Shown here piece by piece: positions 9,589 to 17,451 of a DNA stretch of 64,000 nt (within the stretch, counting starts at the first letter, position 1; each line of letters begins with the position of its first letter). Origin of the DNA: Prevotella sp. (GTDB lineage: Bacteria; Bacteroidota; Bacteroidia; Bacteroidales; Bacteroidaceae); contig JAFTGB010000058.1 in the NCBI GenBank assembly GCA_017458125.1, forward strand, positions 1 to 64,000, in the 5' to 3' direction. The notes under the pieces are model-generated. The model worked only from the letters and a program-made list of their open reading frames with translations. It was not told the DNA's origin and did not search any database. The translations under genes and the position numbers were made by a program.

Positions 9589-10581
9589 ATGGAATTTACT
9601 GCAAGACAAATTGCCGATTTCATAGGTGGCCGTGTGGAAGGCAACGAGCAGGCCACCGTCCACACCTTCGCCAAGATTGAAGAAGGTAAAGAAGGAGCCA
9701 TCACGTTCCTGTCCAACCCCAAATACACCCAGTTTATTTATGACACCAAGGCCACCATCGTGCTGGTCAACAACGACTTGCAGCTGGAGAAGCCCGTGCA
9801 GGCAACCCTCATCCGCGTGGAGAACGCCTATGAGTGTGTGGCCAAGCTGATGCAGATGTACGCCGCCGCCCAGCCCAAGAAGACCGGTGTCGACCCGCTG
9901 GCTTTTGTCAGCGCGTCGGCCCAGATAGGCCAGGACGTCTACATCGGTCCGTTCACCTATGTTGGCGAGGGCGTCAAGATAGGCGACGGCACGCGCATCA
10001 TGCCCAACGTCACCATCTACGACGGCTGCCAGATAGGCCGCAACGTCACCATCCATGCCGGTGCCGTCATCGGCGCCGACGGCTTCGGCTTTGCGCCCAA
10101 CACGGGAGGGTACGAGAAGATACCGCAATTAGGCATCGTCATCATCGAGGACGACGTGGAGATTGGTGCCAACACCTGTGTGGACCGCTCGACGATGGGG
10201 CACACCATCATCCACAAGGGTGTCAAGTTGGACAACCTTATCCAGGTGGCCCACAACTGTGAGATTGGCGAGAACACCGTCATGTCGGCACAGGTGGGTA
10301 TGGCCGGCTCCACCAAGATTGGCGCATGGTGCATGGTGGGCGGACAGGCCGGTTTCTCCGGGCACATCCATGTGGCCGACAAAACCATGGTGGGTGCGCA
10401 GTGCGGTGTCATCGGCAATACCAAGGGCAATGGCGAGACGCTTATCGGCTCGCCTGCCGTCAACCCTAAGATGTATTTCAAGGCCCGTGCCTTGGACGCC
10501 AAGCTCCCTGACATGTACCGCCAGATAGCCCAGCTGCAGCGCGAGCTGGACGCCCTGAAGGCTAAAATAGAAAATCAGTAA
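9589..10581 (+). CDS. lpxD: UDP-3-O-acylglucosamine N-acyltransferase
   Basis: A 330-residue lipid A enzyme that adds the second hydroxyacyl chain (from acyl-ACP) to UDP-3-O-acylglucosamine. The N-terminal uridine-binding LpxD domain (about 1-95) contains [15 protein letters not shown] left-handed beta-helix of hexapeptide repeats follows (about 100-310), with GADGFGFAP and the catalytic-type His222 in [15 protein letters not shown] short C-terminal helix ends the protein. The longer frame from 9556 starts inside the -7 element, so the ATG at 9589 is chosen. First gene of the lpxD-lpxC/fabZ-lpxA run, with 15-nt and 12-nt gaps to the next two genes. Confidence 0.95.
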   Translation: MEFTARQIADFIGGRVEGNEQATVHTFAKIEEGKEGAITFLSNPKYTQFIYDTKATIVLVNNDLQLEKPVQATLIRVENAYECVAKLMQMYAAAQPKKTGVDPLAFVSASAQIGQDVYIGPFTYVGEGVKIGDGTRIMPNVTIYDGCQIGRNVTIHAGAVIGADGFGFAPNTGGYEKIPQLGIVIIEDDVEIGANTCVDRSTMGHTIIHKGVKLDNLIQVAHNCEIGENTVMSAQVGMAGSTKIGAWCMVGGQAGFSGHIHVADKTMVGAQCGVIGNTKGNGETLIGSPAVNPKMYFKARALDAKLPDMYRQIAQLQRELDALKAKIENQ

Positions 10582-10596
10582 ACCGAAATATTCAAC

Positions 10597-11979
10597 ATGA
10601 AACAGAAAACACTGAAAGGCAGCTTTTCCCTGTTCGGAAAAGGATTGCACACGGGATTGAACCTGACAGTGACCTTTAATCCTGCCCCCGAGAACTATGG
10701 TTACAAGATTCAGCGCATAGACCTGGAGGGCGAACCCATCATTGATGCCATTGCGGAGAACGTCGTGGACACTCAGCGTGGCACTGTGCTGGGCAAGGGC
10801 GACGTGCGCGTGTCGACGGTAGAGCACGGTCTCTCCGCCCTCTACGCCTTAGGCATCGACAACTGTCTGCTGCAGGTCAACGGTCCCGAGCTCCCCATCC
10901 TCGACGGCTCTGCCATCCAGTATGTCGAAAAAATCAACGAGATAGGAACGGAAGAGCAGAACACCCCCAAGGACTGGTACGTCATCCGCAAGAAGATAGA
11001 GGTGAAGGACGATGCTACAGGCTCCTGCATCACCATCCTGCCTGACGACGACATGTCCATCACGGCCATGTGCTCGTTCGAGTCGAAGTTCATCAGTTCG
11101 CAGTTTGCCACCCTTGACGACCCGCGCAAATATACCGAGGAGATAGCCTCTGCCCGCACCTTCGTCTTTGTGCGCGATATTGAACCGCTGCTTCAGGCTA
11201 ACCTCATCAAGGGCGGCGACTTGGACAACGCCATCGTCATCTACGAGCGGCAGACCTCTCAGGAGCGGCTGGACATGCTGGCTGACATGCTGCATGTGGA
11301 GCACCGCGACGCCACCGACTTAGGCTACATTCAGCACAAGCCCCTGCAGTGGGACAACGAGTGCACGCGCCACAAGCTGCTGGATGTCATCGGCGACATG
11401 GCCCTCATCGGCAAACCCATCAAAGGCCGAATCATTGCCACGCGTCCCGGCCACACCATCAACAACAAGTTCGCGCGCCTGATGCGCAAGGAGATTCGCA
11501 AGCACGAGATACAGGCACCCTTCTACGACCCCAACGAGGAGCCGGTGATGGACGTCAACAAGATACGCGAACTGCTGCCCCACCGCTACCCCATGCAGCT
11601 GGTCGACAAGGTCATCTCACTCGGTGCCAACACCATCGTGGGCATCAAGAACGTGACGGCCAACGAGCCCTTCTTCCAGGGCCACTTCCCCGAAGAGCCC
11701 GTCATGCCCGGCGTGCTGCAGATTGAGGCCATGGCGCAGTGTGGCGGTCTGTTGGTGCTCAACACGCTGGAGGAACCCGAGCGCTGGTCGACGTACTTCA
11801 TGAAGATTGACGCCGTCAAGTTCCGCCAGAAGGTGGTGCCCGGCGATACGCTGCTCTTTAAGGTCGACCTCTTAGCTCCCGTGCGTCACGGCATCTCGTC
11901 CATGCACGGCTACATCTTCGTCGGCGACCACGTCGTAGCCGAGGCCACCTTCACGGCTCAAATTGTCAAAAACAAGTAA
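10597..11979 (+). CDS. lpxC/fabZ: Bifunctional LpxC deacetylase / FabZ 3-hydroxyacyl-ACP dehydratase
   Basis: A 460-residue fusion. Residues about 1-300 are LpxC, with zinc-binding histidines in STVEHGLSAL and the CTRHKLLDVIGDMAL motif; it performs the committed deacetylation step of lipid A synthesis. Residues about 310-460 are FabZ, beginning KIRELLPHRYPMQLVDKV, with catalytic His and Glu in GHFPEEPVMPGVLQIEAMAQ. The fusion is a known Bacteroidetes arrangement that joins the enzymes competing for, and committing, hydroxyacyl-ACP to lipid A or fatty acids. It sits between lpxD and lpxA. Confidence 0.96.
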   Translation: MKQKTLKGSFSLFGKGLHTGLNLTVTFNPAPENYGYKIQRIDLEGEPIIDAIAENVVDTQRGTVLGKGDVRVSTVEHGLSALYALGIDNCLLQVNGPELPILDGSAIQYVEKINEIGTEEQNTPKDWYVIRKKIEVKDDATGSCITILPDDDMSITAMCSFESKFISSQFATLDDPRKYTEEIASARTFVFVRDIEPLLQANLIKGGDLDNAIVIYERQTSQERLDMLADMLHVEHRDATDLGYIQHKPLQWDNECTRHKLLDVIGDMALIGKPIKGRIIATRPGHTINNKFARLMRKEIRKHEIQAPFYDPNEEPVMDVNKIRELLPHRYPMQLVDKVISLGANTIVGIKNVTANEPFFQGHFPEEPVMPGVLQIEAMAQCGGLLVLNTLEEPERWSTYFMKIDAVKFRQKVVPGDTLLFKVDLLAPVRHGISSMHGYIFVGDHVVAEATFTAQIVKNK

Positions 11980-11991
11980 TAGGTAAAGAAC

Positions 11992-12762
11992 ATGAATCAG
12001 ATACATCCTTTGGCAGTCATCAGTCGCGAGGCAAAGATTGGCGACAACAACATTATCGGTCCTTTCTGCGTCATTGATAAGAATGTTGTCATCGGTGATA
12101 ACAACAAGTTTCTGAACAACGTCACCATACACTATGGCGCCCGCATCGGCAACGGCAACGAGTTCTTCCCCGGCTCCAGCATCAGCACCAAGCCCCAGGA
12201 TCTGAAGTTCCAGGGCGAGGACACGACGTGCGAGATTGGCGATAACAACAGCATCCGCGAGAACGTCACCATCAGCCGTGGCACGGCGTCGAAGGGCAAG
12301 ACCGTCGTGGGCAACAACAACCTGCTGATGGAGAACATGCACGTCGCTCACGACTGCGTCATCGGCAACGGCTGCATCATCGGCAACTCTACCAAATTCG
12401 CTGGCGAGGTGGTGGTCGACGACTTTGCCATCATCTCGGCCACCTGCCTGTTCCACCAGTTCTGCCGCGTGGGTAGCTACATCATGTTCCAGGGCGGCAG
12501 CCGCACGTCTCAGGACATTCCGCCCTACGTCATTGCTGGCAAGGAACCCGTGCGCTACGCCGGTGTCAACCTCATCGGGCTGCGCCGCCGCGGCTTCCCC
12601 AACGAGACCATCGAGGCCATCCACGACGCCTACCGCATTATCTATGCCCAAGGTGTGCTGAAGGACGGCATTGCCGAGGCCCGCGCCAAGTACCCCGACA
12701 GCAAGGAGGTGGAGTACATTTGCTCGTTCATCGAGACCTCCAAGCGCGGCATCATCAGGTAA
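11992..12762 (+). CDS. lpxA: UDP-N-acetylglucosamine O-acyltransferase
   Basis: A 256-residue left-handed beta-helix acyltransferase that starts lipid A synthesis by acylating UDP-GlcNAc at O-3. It shows hexapeptide repeats from MNQIHPLAVI onward, the catalytic His120 in NMHVAHDCVIGNG, and the C-terminal helical domain with GLRRRGFPNETIEAIHDAYR. Length is standard (E. coli 262). It follows lpxC/fabZ by 12 nt and is clearly in the same operon. Confidence 0.96.
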   Translation: MNQIHPLAVISREAKIGDNNIIGPFCVIDKNVVIGDNNKFLNNVTIHYGARIGNGNEFFPGSSISTKPQDLKFQGEDTTCEIGDNNSIRENVTISRGTASKGKTVVGNNNLLMENMHVAHDCVIGNGCIIGNSTKFAGEVVVDDFAIISATCLFHQFCRVGSYIMFQGGSRTSQDIPPYVIAGKEPVRYAGVNLIGLRRRGFPNETIEAIHDAYRIIYAQGVLKDGIAEARAKYPDSKEVEYICSFIETSKRGIIR

Positions 12763-12801
12763 TTGGCTGTTTGACCATTTTCGATTTACGATTTTATCGT
12801 A

Positions 12802-13701
12802 ATGGAGCGGACGCTGATTGTCATCACGGGACCTACGGCAGTAGGTAAGACGGCACTGACCATTGAGCTGGCACGCCACTTCGGCATCCCCGTCATCAAT
12901 GCCGACTCACGTCAGGTGTACCGTGAGCTGCGCATAGGCACGGCCTCGCCCACGCCGGAACAGCTGGCGCAGGCCAAGCACTACTTCGTAGGCCACAAGA
13001 GCATCCACGACTACTACAACGCCTTCCTCTATGAGCAGGACGTGCTGACATTGTTGGACACGCTCTTCGTAGACAGCCCCGTGCAGCTGCTTTCCGGAGG
13101 CTCCATGATGTATATCGACGCCGTCTGTAACGGCATTGACGACATACCCACCATCCGCGATGACATCCGCAGCGACCTGAAAAGGCGCTATCAGGAGGAA
13201 GGACTCGACACCCTGTGTGCCGACCTGCTGCGCCTCGACCCCGAGCACTATGCCGTCGTCGACCGCAAGAACCACCGCCGCGTCATCCACGCCCTCGAAG
13301 TGTGCTACCAGACCGGCCGCACCTATACGTCGTTCCGCACGCAGGCCCGCAAGGTGCGCCCTTTCCGTGTGATGAAGATTGGACTCAACCGCGACCGCAC
13401 GGAACTCTACGACCGCATCAACCGCCGCGTGGACCAGATGATGGCCGACGGCCTGACGGACGAGGCGCAAACCCTCTACCCGCTGCGCCAGCTCAACGCC
13501 CTCAACACGGTGGGCTACAAAGAACTCTTCGACTACATGGACGGCCGCTGGACGCTGGACGAAGCCGTGGAGCGCATGAAGGGCAACACGCGCCGCTATG
13601 CCCGCAAACAGCTGACGTGGTTCCGGCGCGACGCTGAAGTCCGTTGGTTTCATCCTGACAATAAAGAAGACATACTGAATTACATCAAACATTATGAATA
13701 A
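12802..13701 (+). CDS. miaA: tRNA dimethylallyltransferase
   Basis: A 299-residue MiaA, which isopentenylates A37 of tRNAs reading UNN codons. The P-loop GPTAVGKT occurs at residues 9-16, followed by INADSRQVYRELRIGTASPT, the family signature for tRNA/DMAPP binding. The RNA-binding C-terminal part includes TVGYKELFDYMDGR and ARKQLTWFRRD. It overlaps the downstream PBP gene by 8 bp, which suggests co-translation. Confidence 0.95.
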   Translation: MERTLIVITGPTAVGKTALTIELARHFGIPVINADSRQVYRELRIGTASPTPEQLAQAKHYFVGHKSIHDYYNAFLYEQDVLTLLDTLFVDSPVQLLSGGSMMYIDAVCNGIDDIPTIRDDIRSDLKRRYQEEGLDTLCADLLRLDPEHYAVVDRKNHRRVIHALEVCYQTGRTYTSFRTQARKVRPFRVMKIGLNRDRTELYDRINRRVDQMMADGLTDEAQTLYPLRQLNALNTVGYKELFDYMDGRWTLDEAVERMKGNTRRYARKQLTWFRRDAEVRWFHPDNKEDILNYIKHYE

Positions 13702-16153
13702 ATACGTTGAAAGCATCGTCCACGCCCCGAAGCGGGCCTGGCAGTGGTATAAGCAGCTGTATCAGGGCAAGAAATGGTACACCAAGACGGGCGTGGGCCT
13801 CGCCTCGTTCGTCGTGGCCTTCCTGCTCTACCTCGTCATGGTCGACATCAACTTCCTGTGGCTCTTCGGCAAGTCACCAAGCATCAACGCCATCATGCAC
13901 CCCAAGACCATTCAGGCCTCCGAGCTCTACAGTGCCGACGGCGTGCAGATAGGCAAATACTTCAGCGAGAACCGCACCCCCGTGGCTTACGAGGACGTCA
14001 ACCCCGTCTTCTGGCGCGCACTCATCGACACCGAGGACGAGCGCTATTTCCAGCACTTCGGCATCGACTTCCAGGGCGTGCTGGCAGCCTTAAAGGATTA
14101 TGTGGTACACCACGACGCACGCGGTGCGTCCACCATCACGCAGCAGTTGGTGAAAAACATGTTCCGCGTGCGCACCGAATACTCCACCGGCCTGTTAGGC
14201 AACATCCCCGGCCTGAAGATGCTCATCATGAAGAGCAAGGAGTGGATAACGGCCGTCAAGCTGGAGATGTTCTTCGACAAGAAGCAGATACTCACCATGT
14301 ATGCTAACACCGTTGACTTCGGCTCCAACGCCTACGGCATCAAGACGGCGGCCAAGACCTACTTCGGCACCACCCCAGCCCAGCTCACCACCGACCAGGC
14401 TGCCATTCTCGTAGGACTGCTCAAGGCCACCACCTATTATAATCCACGCATCAACCCCAAGAACTCGTTCAACCGCCGCAACGTGGTGCTGGGCAACATG
14501 CTGGCTCACCACGACCTTAAACAGACTGAGTACGAGGCGCTTAAACAGCTGCCTATCAAGTTGGACTACAGCGTCGAGAACAACTATGACGGCCAGGCTC
14601 AGTATTTCCGCGAAGCCGTCAAGAACTTCCTGCGCGAGTGGTGCGACGACAACGGCATCGACCTCTATAAGGACGGCCTGAAAATCTACACCACCCTCGA
14701 CACCCGAATGCAGAAGTACGCCGAGCAGGCCGCCATTAAGCAGATGCGGCAGGTGCAGCGCAACTTCAATTCCCACTGGGGCAACACCCCGCCCTGGCAG
14801 GACGAGCACCATCAGGAAATACCTCATTTCATCGAAGACCTGGCCAAGCGCCTGCCTGTCTACAAGATGCTTGCACAGAAGTATGACGGCAATCAGGACT
14901 CCATAGACTACTACCTGAACAAGCCGCACAAGGTGAAACTCTTCGACTACGAGCAGGGCATCATTGAGAAGGAATTGTCCACGCTGGACAGTATACGCTA
15001 CATGGAGCACTTCATGCACTGCGGATTTGTGGCCATGGAGCCGCACACCGGACACGTCAAGGCCTGGGTGGGCGACATCGACTTCCGCACATGGAAGTAC
15101 GACAAGGTCACTGCCATGCGCCAGCCCGGCTCCACGTTCAAACTCTTCGTCTACACCGAAGCCATGAACCAGGGCCTGACACCCTGCGACCGCCGCGTCG
15201 ACTCCTACGTGCAGATGCGCGTCATGGACAAGGGCAAGGAGACGTGGTGGCGGCCCACCAACGCCAACGGCTACTTCACTGGCGACTCCATGCCGCTGAA
15301 GGCCGCCTTCGCACAAAGCATTAACTCCGTGGCCGTCAAGTTAGGACAGGAGGTGGGCATCGACCGCATCGTCGCCACCGCTCATGCCATGGGCATCAAG
15401 AGTCCGCTGCACGCCACGCCGTCGCTCGCCTTGGGTTCCAGCGACGTCAATCTGTTGGAACTGGTCAGCGGCTATGCCACCGTGGCCGACGACGGCCGCA
15501 TGCACGACCCCGTGCTGGTGACCCGCATCCTGGACCGCGACGGTAACGTCATCTATACCGCGCCTACCGAAGGCCGTCAGGCCATCAGCTATAAGAGTGC
15601 CTTCCTCATGCAGCAGATGCTCATGGGCGGCATGCGCGAGCCTGGCGGCACCAGCATGAGCCTGTGGGGATATGTCGGCAAGCACCCCGACACCGACTTC
15701 GGCGGCAAGACGGGCACGTCCAACAACCATAGCGACGCATGGTTCGTGGGCGTCAGTCCTCGTCTGGTGGCCGGTGCGTGGGTAGGCGGCGAGTATCGCA
15801 GCATACACTTCCGCACGGGAGCCTTGGGACAGGGGTCGCGAACGGCACTGCCCATCTGCGGCTACTTCTTCGAGTCCGTCCTTGGCGACCCGGCCTTCCG
15901 CCAGCAGTACCACGCCAAGTTCCAGAAACCCCGCGACGCCGACATCCGTCCTGACATGTTCACCTGCGCCTCCTACTGGCACCGCCGTGACACCGACTCG
16001 GTGGCTACCGACAGCACAGTGGTCGAACAGGAACTGGAGATGGTGCTCGACGAGGAGGGCAACATGGTGGTAAAACCCAAAGAGCACAGCGAGGATGTCC
16101 ATCAGCAGCCCCATCCCGACGAGCCGTTGGAGGCCGAAGAACCAAAGGAATGA
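13694..16153 (+). CDS. Class A penicillin-binding protein (PBP1A-type glycosyltransferase/transpeptidase)
   Basis: An 819-residue bifunctional peptidoglycan synthase. A cytoplasmic basic tail and one membrane helix (about 33-58) precede the GT51 glycosyltransferase domain with the catalytic Glu in DTEDERYFQHFGIDF and the STITQQLVKNMF motif. The transpeptidase domain carries the active-site SxxK in RQPGSTFKLF, an SxN-like motif in QSINSVAVK, and KTG in GGKTGTSNN. The C-terminal tail is acidic and Glu/Pro rich. A second, clearly paralogous class A PBP is at 21332-23659. The 21-bp hairpin downstream may end this long lpx-miaA-PBP unit. Confidence 0.93.
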   Translation: MNKYVESIVHAPKRAWQWYKQLYQGKKWYTKTGVGLASFVVAFLLYLVMVDINFLWLFGKSPSINAIMHPKTIQASELYSADGVQIGKYFSENRTPVAYEDVNPVFWRALIDTEDERYFQHFGIDFQGVLAALKDYVVHHDARGASTITQQLVKNMFRVRTEYSTGLLGNIPGLKMLIMKSKEWITAVKLEMFFDKKQILTMYANTVDFGSNAYGIKTAAKTYFGTTPAQLTTDQAAILVGLLKATTYYNPRINPKNSFNRRNVVLGNMLAHHDLKQTEYEALKQLPIKLDYSVENNYDGQAQYFREAVKNFLREWCDDNGIDLYKDGLKIYTTLDTRMQKYAEQAAIKQMRQVQRNFNSHWGNTPPWQDEHHQEIPHFIEDLAKRLPVYKMLAQKYDGNQDSIDYYLNKPHKVKLFDYEQGIIEKELSTLDSIRYMEHFMHCGFVAMEPHTGHVKAWVGDIDFRTWKYDKVTAMRQPGSTFKLFVYTEAMNQGLTPCDRRVDSYVQMRVMDKGKETWWRPTNANGYFTGDSMPLKAAFAQSINSVAVKLGQEVGIDRIVATAHAMGIKSPLHATPSLALGSSDVNLLELVSGYATVADDGRMHDPVLVTRILDRDGNVIYTAPTEGRQAISYKSAFLMQQMLMGGMREPGGTSMSLWGYVGKHPDTDFGGKTGTSNNHSDAWFVGVSPRLVAGAWVGGEYRSIHFRTGALGQGSRTALPICGYFFESVLGDPAFRQQYHAKFQKPRDADIRPDMFTCASYWHRRDTDSVATDSTVVEQELEMVLDEEGNMVVKPKEHSEDVHQQPHPDEPLEAEEPKE

Positions 16154-16230
16154 AAAATGTTACATACGAATTTCACACACGAGTAATCCGCCATTTTCCT
16201 CATTTCCCTCACCGATAGCGGACTGTTGTG

Positions 16231-16278
16231 CGTCACCAACCGCAGGAAGGAAGCCGCTCCTTCCTGCGGTTGGTGACG
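16231..16278. repeat. Perfect 21-bp inverted repeat with 6-nt loop (terminator or REP-like)
   Basis: Positions 16231-16251 (CGTCACCAACCGCAGGAAGG plus A) are the exact reverse complement of 16258-16278, around the loop AGCCGC. A further copy of GGTTGGTGACG occurs at 16290-16300 just outside. The stem follows a long operon and could terminate it, but it lacks a T run and the extra half-copy suggests an interspersed repeat. The rest of the 240-bp gap holds no gene. Confidence 0.75.
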
Positions 16279-16393
16279 TTTCTTCCGGTGGTTGGTGACG
16301 CTCCGTCCCGTAAAGCGTTGAACTCACGTAAAAAAAATTTGTTTGCGGGTTAGCTTTTTGAACGGATGAAGGGTATTACAATAAAAAGACGTG

Positions 16394-16876
16394 ATGGAAA
16401 GACAGGAAATCCAACGGCTGTTCAAACAGCATTACGCCAAGATGCTGAGGGTGGCACGCACCATCCTCTACGACGAGCAGGAGAGCAAGGATGTGGTCAG
16501 CGACATCTTTGAAGGACTGCTCCGTGGGCGGACGGAACTGATGGCCGACACCGAGCAATGCTACCTGCTGACGAGCGTTCGCAACCAGTGTCTGAAGCGC
16601 ATCCGCCACCAGGGAACGAGGCTCCGCATGGAGACTGCCTCTGCAGAGCAGGCATCCGACGCCGAGCATGAGGATGAACGCATGACAGACATAGCCGAGT
16701 TTGTGGTCAGTCATTTGACCAAACAAGAGCAGCGCATCTTCCGACTCCGTTTCTCCGAAGGGTATAGCTACGACGAGATAGCCTCAGCAGAAGGCATCAG
16801 CCGCGTGGCCGTATGGAAACATCTTTCACACACCTTGAAAGAAATCAAGAACCGTTTTAATCCGAAAGGCTTATGA
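16394..16876 (+). CDS. ECF-type RNA polymerase sigma factor
   Basis: A 160-residue sigma factor with only regions 2 and 4. Region 2 spans about 8-75 (FKQHYAKMLRVARTILYDEQESKDVVSDIFEGL). Region 4 spans about 100-155, with the helix-turn-helix YSYDEIASAEGISRVAVWKHLSHTLKEIKNRF. A GTG at 16391 precedes the ATG and adds one residue; the ATG is preferred. It overlaps the anti-sigma gene by four bases (ATGA), and the outer-membrane protein follows. This is the standard layout of a cell-surface-signalled ECF system in Bacteroidetes, in which ligand at the outer-membrane protein releases the sigma factor. Confidence 0.92.
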   Translation: MERQEIQRLFKQHYAKMLRVARTILYDEQESKDVVSDIFEGLLRGRTELMADTEQCYLLTSVRNQCLKRIRHQGTRLRMETASAEQASDAEHEDERMTDIAEFVVSHLTKQEQRIFRLRFSEGYSYDEIASAEGISRVAVWKHLSHTLKEIKNRFNPKGL

Positions 16877-17451
16877 AAACAAACGACCACAACAAGCAGC
16901 TTTTCCGCGATATGCAGGAAGAGCCCGACAAGTATTCCGACCAGGAGATAGAGGCCATGATGGACGATCTTGACCAAGTACCCGATGTAGATGAGGCATG
17001 GCAGCAGTTTGCCCGGCAGCATATACCCTCGGTGCGCCCGATGCATGCGTGGCGGAAAGTTGCTGCCGTACTCATTGGCGTATTAACGTTGTCTGGCATT
17101 GCCATCGCTGCCGTTTGGAGCCTCACCCCTGGCCCCTCTCCTAAGGAGAGGGAAGTATATAGCTCTACAGCAGAAGATTCCGTCAGCAAGTCTAAACATT
17201 CCCCTCTCCTTGGGAGAGGGGCCGGGGGTGAGGCTTCCTATGTCTTTGACAACGTCACACTTGACAGCATCGCCAAGGACATTGCGGCCTATCATCACCT
17301 TGACATAGACTTGCAGAACGGGCAGGCCAGCGAGCTTCGTTTCTATTTCGTATGGAATCAGGACGAGAGTCTGCAGGAAGTCATAGAGAAGTTGAATATG
17401 TTCGAACAGGTCAATCTGGCTGTTGAGGATCGTAAATTGATTGTCAGATGA
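16873..17451 (+). CDS. FecR-type anti-sigma factor, short form with in-frame palindromic repeat
   Basis: A 192-residue single-pass membrane protein. The cytoplasmic N terminus (about 1-60) would bind the sigma factor. One membrane helix lies at about 62-82. The C-terminal domain (about 123-192, YVFDNVTLDSIAKDI to VNLAVEDRKLIVR) matches the DUF4974/STN-like end of FecR proteins. The central FecR domain normally found between these parts is missing. In its place, residues about 83-121 are encoded by an inserted palindromic repeat, beginning SLTPGPSPKERE. The frame stays open through the insertion, so the protein may still work. It overlaps both neighbours by four bases. Confidence 0.88.
   Translation: MKTNDHNKQLFRDMQEEPDKYSDQEIEAMMDDLDQVPDVDEAWQQFARQHIPSVRPMHAWRKVAAVLIGVLTLSGIAIAAVWSLTPGPSPKEREVYSSTAEDSVSKSKHSPLLGRGAGGEASYVFDNVTLDSIAKDIAAYHHLDIDLQNGQASELRFYFVWNQDESLQEVIEKLNMFEQVNLAVEDRKLIVR
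17121..17233. repeat. Palindromic interspersed repeat inserted in the anti-sigma gene
   Basis: Left arm 17121-17152 starts CCTCACCCCTGGCCCC; right arm 17201-17233 ends GGGGCCGGGGGTGAGG. The arms are inverted copies of about 32 bp with a few mismatches, and each arm also contains a small hairpin (CTCCTAAGGAG, CTCCTTGGGAG). The encoded LTPGPSPKERE peptide is a signature of a repeat common in Bacteroidetes genomes. Base composition differs from the flanking gene. Confidence 0.88.
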
